In this document: one piece after another, positions 5,812 to 8,202 of the stretch
Position numbering within the stretch: position 1 is the stretch's first letter
How the letters are laid out: each line of letters starts with the position of its first letter
Assembly: GCA_964469055.1 (NCBI GenBank)
Contig: CAYXXN010000123.1
Location: 1 to 8,202, forward strand
Direction: 5' to 3'
DNA: 8,202 bases
DNA from: CAYXXN01 sp964469055
Lineage (GTDB): Bacteria; Acidobacteriota; Thermoanaerobaculia; Multivoradales; JAHEKO01
Notes under the pieces: model-generated
What the model saw: the letters and a program-made list of their open reading frames with translations, nothing else
Database searches by the model: none
What the model was told of the DNA's origin: nothing
Program-made: the position numbers and the translations under genes

Positions 5812-6402
5812 ATCTCCGTCCTGCGCCAGGTCTTCACGCTGCCCAACCTGCTGTCGCTCAGCCGCATCCTGTTGGTGCCGCTGATCGTCGTCGTCCTCCT
5901 GACCCGCATCGAGAACGGCGACTTCATCGGCCTGGGCCTCTTCCTGCTGGCCTCGGCGACCGACTTCCTCGACGGGTTCTTCGCCCGCCGCCGCCAGCAG
6001 ATCACGCGCCTGGGCAAGATCCTCGATCCGACCGCCGACAAGATCCTGGTCTCGGCTGCCTTCCTCGCCTTGGTCGAGCTCGAGCTCGCCCCGGCCTGGA
6101 TGGTGATGGTGATCGTCGCGCGCGAGTTCGCCGTCTCGGCGCTGCGCAGCGTCGCGGCCGCCGACCAGCTGGTGTTGGCCGCCATATCCTCGGCCAAGGT
6201 GAAGACCGTGCTGCAGGTCGTCGCCATCTCGCTCCTGATCGTCTACGGGCGGCTGGGCGAGTTCGGGCGGCTGGCCACGGCCTCGCTCTGGCTGGCGTTC
6301 GCGGCGACCATCTGGTCGGGCCTCGAGTACTTCATCCGCTACGGCCCGGCCGTGGTGCGCGGTGAGGCGCGCCTGGCGGCACCGCCGGACGGACGAGGGT
6401 GA
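5812..6402 (+). CDS. pgsA: CDP-diacylglycerol--glycerol-3-phosphate 3-phosphatidyltransferase
   Basis: About 196 aa if started at ATC 5812, close to the usual PgsA length. It is an inner-membrane enzyme that joins CDP-diacylglycerol to glycerol-3-phosphate, giving phosphatidylglycerophosphate, the committed step to phosphatidylglycerol and cardiolipin. The full CDP-alcohol phosphotransferase signature is present: D51, D54-G55, A58-R59, G68, D72 and D76, with exact family spacing. The N-terminal LPNLLSLSRILLVP (10-23) is typical of PgsA. Several hydrophobic membrane segments follow. The frame is open from 5746 but contains no ATG, GTG or TTG before TTG 5872, which would remove the conserved N-terminus. 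ATC 5812 behind GAGGGG, or CTG 5821, is therefore the likely start unless the base at 5814 is an error. The stop overlaps the next start as TGATG. The family could include related enzymes such as phosphatidylserine synthase, but the motifs and size favour PgsA. Confidence 0.88.
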   Translation: MSVLRQVFTLPNLLSLSRILLVPLIVVVLLTRIENGDFIGLGLFLLASATDFLDGFFARRRQQITRLGKILDPTADKILVSAAFLALVELELAPAWMVMVIVAREFAVSALRSVAAADQLVLAAISSAKVKTVLQVVAISLLIVYGRLGEFGRLATASLWLAFAATIWSGLEYFIRYGPAVVRGEARLAAPPDGRG

Positions 6403-8202
6403 TGCAGGACACCCTCCTCCATCGCCTCGCCGGCCTGGCCCGCCGTCACTACCGGCTCATCTTCCTGGTCACGCTGGGGCTGGTGGTGGTTGCCCTGGCG
6501 CTCGCCGCTCGCCTGCGCTTCGACCCCGACTTCCTGAACCTCCTGCCGCAGGACGAGCCGCGGATGAAGACCTTCCGGCGCAACCTCGAGGAGTTCGGCA
6601 GCCTCGACTACCTGCTGGTCGCCGTGCGGATGCCCGAGGACGTCACCCTCGATCCCTACGAGGCCGTCGTCGACCAGCTGGGCGAAGGCCTCGCCGGGAG
6701 CGGGCTCTTCGACCAGGTCGAGTACAAGGTCGGCGACCTCGAGGAGCTCCTGGTCGCCTTCATGCCGCAGGCGATGCTCTTCCTCGACGCGGAAGGGCGC
6801 CAGGCGGTCGAGGCCAAGCTCACCGACGGGGCGCTGACCCAGCGGGCGCGCGAGATCCGCCGGCTGCTGGCGACCCCGCAGGCCCTCGCCCTGAAGCGCC
6901 TCGTCCAACTCGACCCGCTCGGCCTCTCGGAAGTCTTTCTCGATCGGTTGGGCTCGGCGCGGGTGGGGCTCTCCCTCGACTGGTCGAGCGGCTACCTGCT
7001 CTCGCGCGACCACCGCATGTTCCTGGTCCTGGCCAAGCCCGAGCGGCCGCCGCAGGACCTCGAGTTCACCCAGCAGGTCGTGGCCACGGCCGAGGCCGAG
7101 ATCGAGAAGGTACGGGTCGCCTGGCCGGAGATCGGCGGCGAGATCGGCGCCGCCTTCCCGGAGATCCTGCTGGGCGGGCGCTACGTCGTGGCCTCGAGCG
7201 ACGAGCGGGTGATCCGCGGCGACGCCATCTTGAACATCGTCTCCTCGTTCGCCGGCGTGATGCTGCTGTTCCTGCTGGTGTTCCGGCGCCCGGGGCTCCT
7301 GCTCTACGCCTTGGTGCCCCTGGCGGTGGGGCTGATCATGACGTTTGGGGTCGCCGCCGCGACGTTCGGCGTGCTCTCCTCCGCCACCAGCGGGGTGGCG
7401 GCGCTGCTCATCGGCCTCGGCATCGACTTCGTCATCGTCTCCTACGGGCGCTTCGTCGAGGAGCGGCACGCCGGCGCCGGGTTCGAGCAAGCGCTGGCCA
7501 CGATGTGCGGCTCCTCCGGGCGCGCGGTGGTCGCCGGCGCGGTCACCACGGCCGGCACCTTCTATGCCTTCGCGGTGACCAAGTTCCGCGGTCTGTCCCA
7601 GATGGGTGTGTTGACCGGCACGGGGATCCTGCTCTGCATGGTGGCGGTGCTCGTTCTGCTGCCGGCGCAGCTCTCCTGGAGTCACGACCGCCACCGGCGG
7701 CTGGACATCGAGCGACGCCTGCACGTGCACGGCCTCGGCGCCGGGAAGCTCGTGCGCTGGTCGCTCGCCCATCCGGCGGTGGCGCTGGTCGCCGGCGCCG
7801 CCGTCACGCTCGTCACCGCCGTCGCCGCCTTCGATCTGCGCTTCGAGGACAGCGTGCGGGCGATGCGGCCGGCCGGCACCCCCGGCACGCAGGTGTGGGA
7901 GGAGGTGGCGGCTCGCTTCGGCTCCGGCTTCGAGCAGATGAGCCTGGTGATCACGGCGCCGACGGTGGGTGAGGTCGTGGATCTCGCGCACCGCGCCGCC
8001 CCAGGAGCCCAGCGCCTCGTCGACGAGGGCGTGATCGTCGACTTCGACGGCATTCATCGGCTCATCCCCCCGCCCGAGCAGCAGCGGGAGGCCCTCGAGT
8101 GGCTCGCCGCCGGCCTCGCCGGCGTCTTGGATGCGAACCGGGTCGAGGCCACCGTCGGCCAGGCGCTGACCGCCGCCGGCCTCCGGCGCGAGGCCTTCGG
8201 TG
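6402..8202 (+). CDS. MMPL/RND-superfamily exporter, HpnN-like (3' end outside the window)
   Basis: The first 600 codons of a proton-driven inner-membrane transporter of the RND superfamily, open to the window end with no stop. The start ATG 6402 overlaps the pgsA stop (TGATG) with GAGGG (6395-6399) before it, so the two are probably translationally coupled. TM1 is at about 17-38. A periplasmic domain (about 39-270) opens with FDPDFLNLLPQDEP (40-53), typical of this group. Five membrane helices follow (about 275-294, 299-326, 330-351, 373-392, 402-424), including GLGIDFVIVSYGRFVEER with D342, the GxxxD region of MMPL proteins. TM7 (about 458-477) starts the second half, where FEDSVRAMRPAGTP (481-494) mirrors residues 40-53, showing the internal duplication. 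Relatives move hopanoids, lipids or other hydrophobic molecules to the outer membrane. The substrate here is unknown; the link with pgsA suggests a lipid. Confidence 0.88.
   Translation, partial: MQDTLLHRLAGLARRHYRLIFLVTLGLVVVALALAARLRFDPDFLNLLPQDEPRMKTFRRNLEEFGSLDYLLVAVRMPEDVTLDPYEAVVDQLGEGLAGSGLFDQVEYKVGDLEELLVAFMPQAMLFLDAEGRQAVEAKLTDGALTQRAREIRRLLATPQALALKRLVQLDPLGLSEVFLDRLGSARVGLSLDWSSGYLLSRDHRMFLVLAKPERPPQDLEFTQQVVATAEAEIEKVRVAWPEIGGEIGAAFPEILLGGRYVVASSDERVIRGDAILNIVSSFAGVMLLFLLVFRRPGLLLYALVPLAVGLIMTFGVAAATFGVLSSATSGVAALLIGLGIDFVIVSYGRFVEERHAGAGFEQALATMCGSSGRAVVAGAVTTAGTFYAFAVTKFRGLSQMGVLTGTGILLCMVAVLVLLPAQLSWSHDRHRRLDIERRLHVHGLGAGKLVRWSLAHPAVALVAGAAVTLVTAVAAFDLRFEDSVRAMRPAGTPGTQVWEEVAARFGSGFEQMSLVITAPTVGEVVDLAHRAAPGAQRLVDEGVIVDFDGIHRLIPPPEQQREALEWLAAGLAGVLDANRVEATVGQALTAAGLRREAFG

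Noticed and set aside
6339..8057. Long open frame on the - strand (572 codons) and another on the + strand at 6362-7972
   Set aside because: Both lie over the clear MMPL exporter frame starting at 6402. Their translations are His/Asp/Glu/Arg- or Arg/Pro/Gly-rich without domains, as expected of shadow frames in GC-rich coding DNA.

Overview
The window is high-GC DNA with signal peptides, an outer-membrane beta-barrel and periplasmic-type proteins, so it comes from a Gram-negative (diderm) bacterium. The lineage cannot be fixed from this stretch. An acidobacterial, deltaproteobacterial or similar soil or sediment lineage would fit the composition and the mix of genes, but that is a guess. All real genes lie on the + strand, and no RNA gene, insertion sequence or CRISPR array is visible.

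Left part (about 1-4962): a leader region of 176 bases, then four tightly packed genes that look like one operon. Two small secreted proteins (180 and 162 aa) are diverged copies of one family. Next comes a secreted protein with two Ig-like domains that resembles a PapD/DUF916-type periplasmic chaperone, overlapping the previous gene by 4 bases. Last is a 929-aa protein with two N-terminal Ig-like domains, a long beta-barrel region and C-terminal carboxypeptidase-regulatory-like domains. The order subunit, subunit, chaperone, outer-membrane barrel is that of a chaperone-usher fimbria, but I recognise neither the subunits nor the barrel as a classical family. This is the best candidate in the window for an undescribed system: a surface fibre or coat assembled by a non-canonical chaperone-usher-like machine. 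GC-rich hairpins lie in the leader and between the two subunit genes.

Junction (4963-5076): a short intergenic stretch holding a near-exact copy (28 of 30 bases) of the 3' end of the lytic transglycosylase gene that follows. It is in the same reading sense and differs mostly at silent or conservative positions. It looks like the scar of a duplication or insertion that brought the left operon next to the right block.

Right part (5077-8202): genes of more housekeeping character with visibly higher third-position GC. They are a lytic transglycosylase of the SLT family (222 aa), pgsA (phosphatidylglycerophosphate synthase, whose conserved N-terminus can only be translated from a non-standard start, most likely ATC at 5812), and the first 600 codons of an MMPL/RND-superfamily exporter that runs off the window. 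pgsA and the exporter overlap by one base (TGATG). Together they concern the cell envelope: wall cleavage, phospholipid synthesis and probable lipid or hydrophobic-molecule export.
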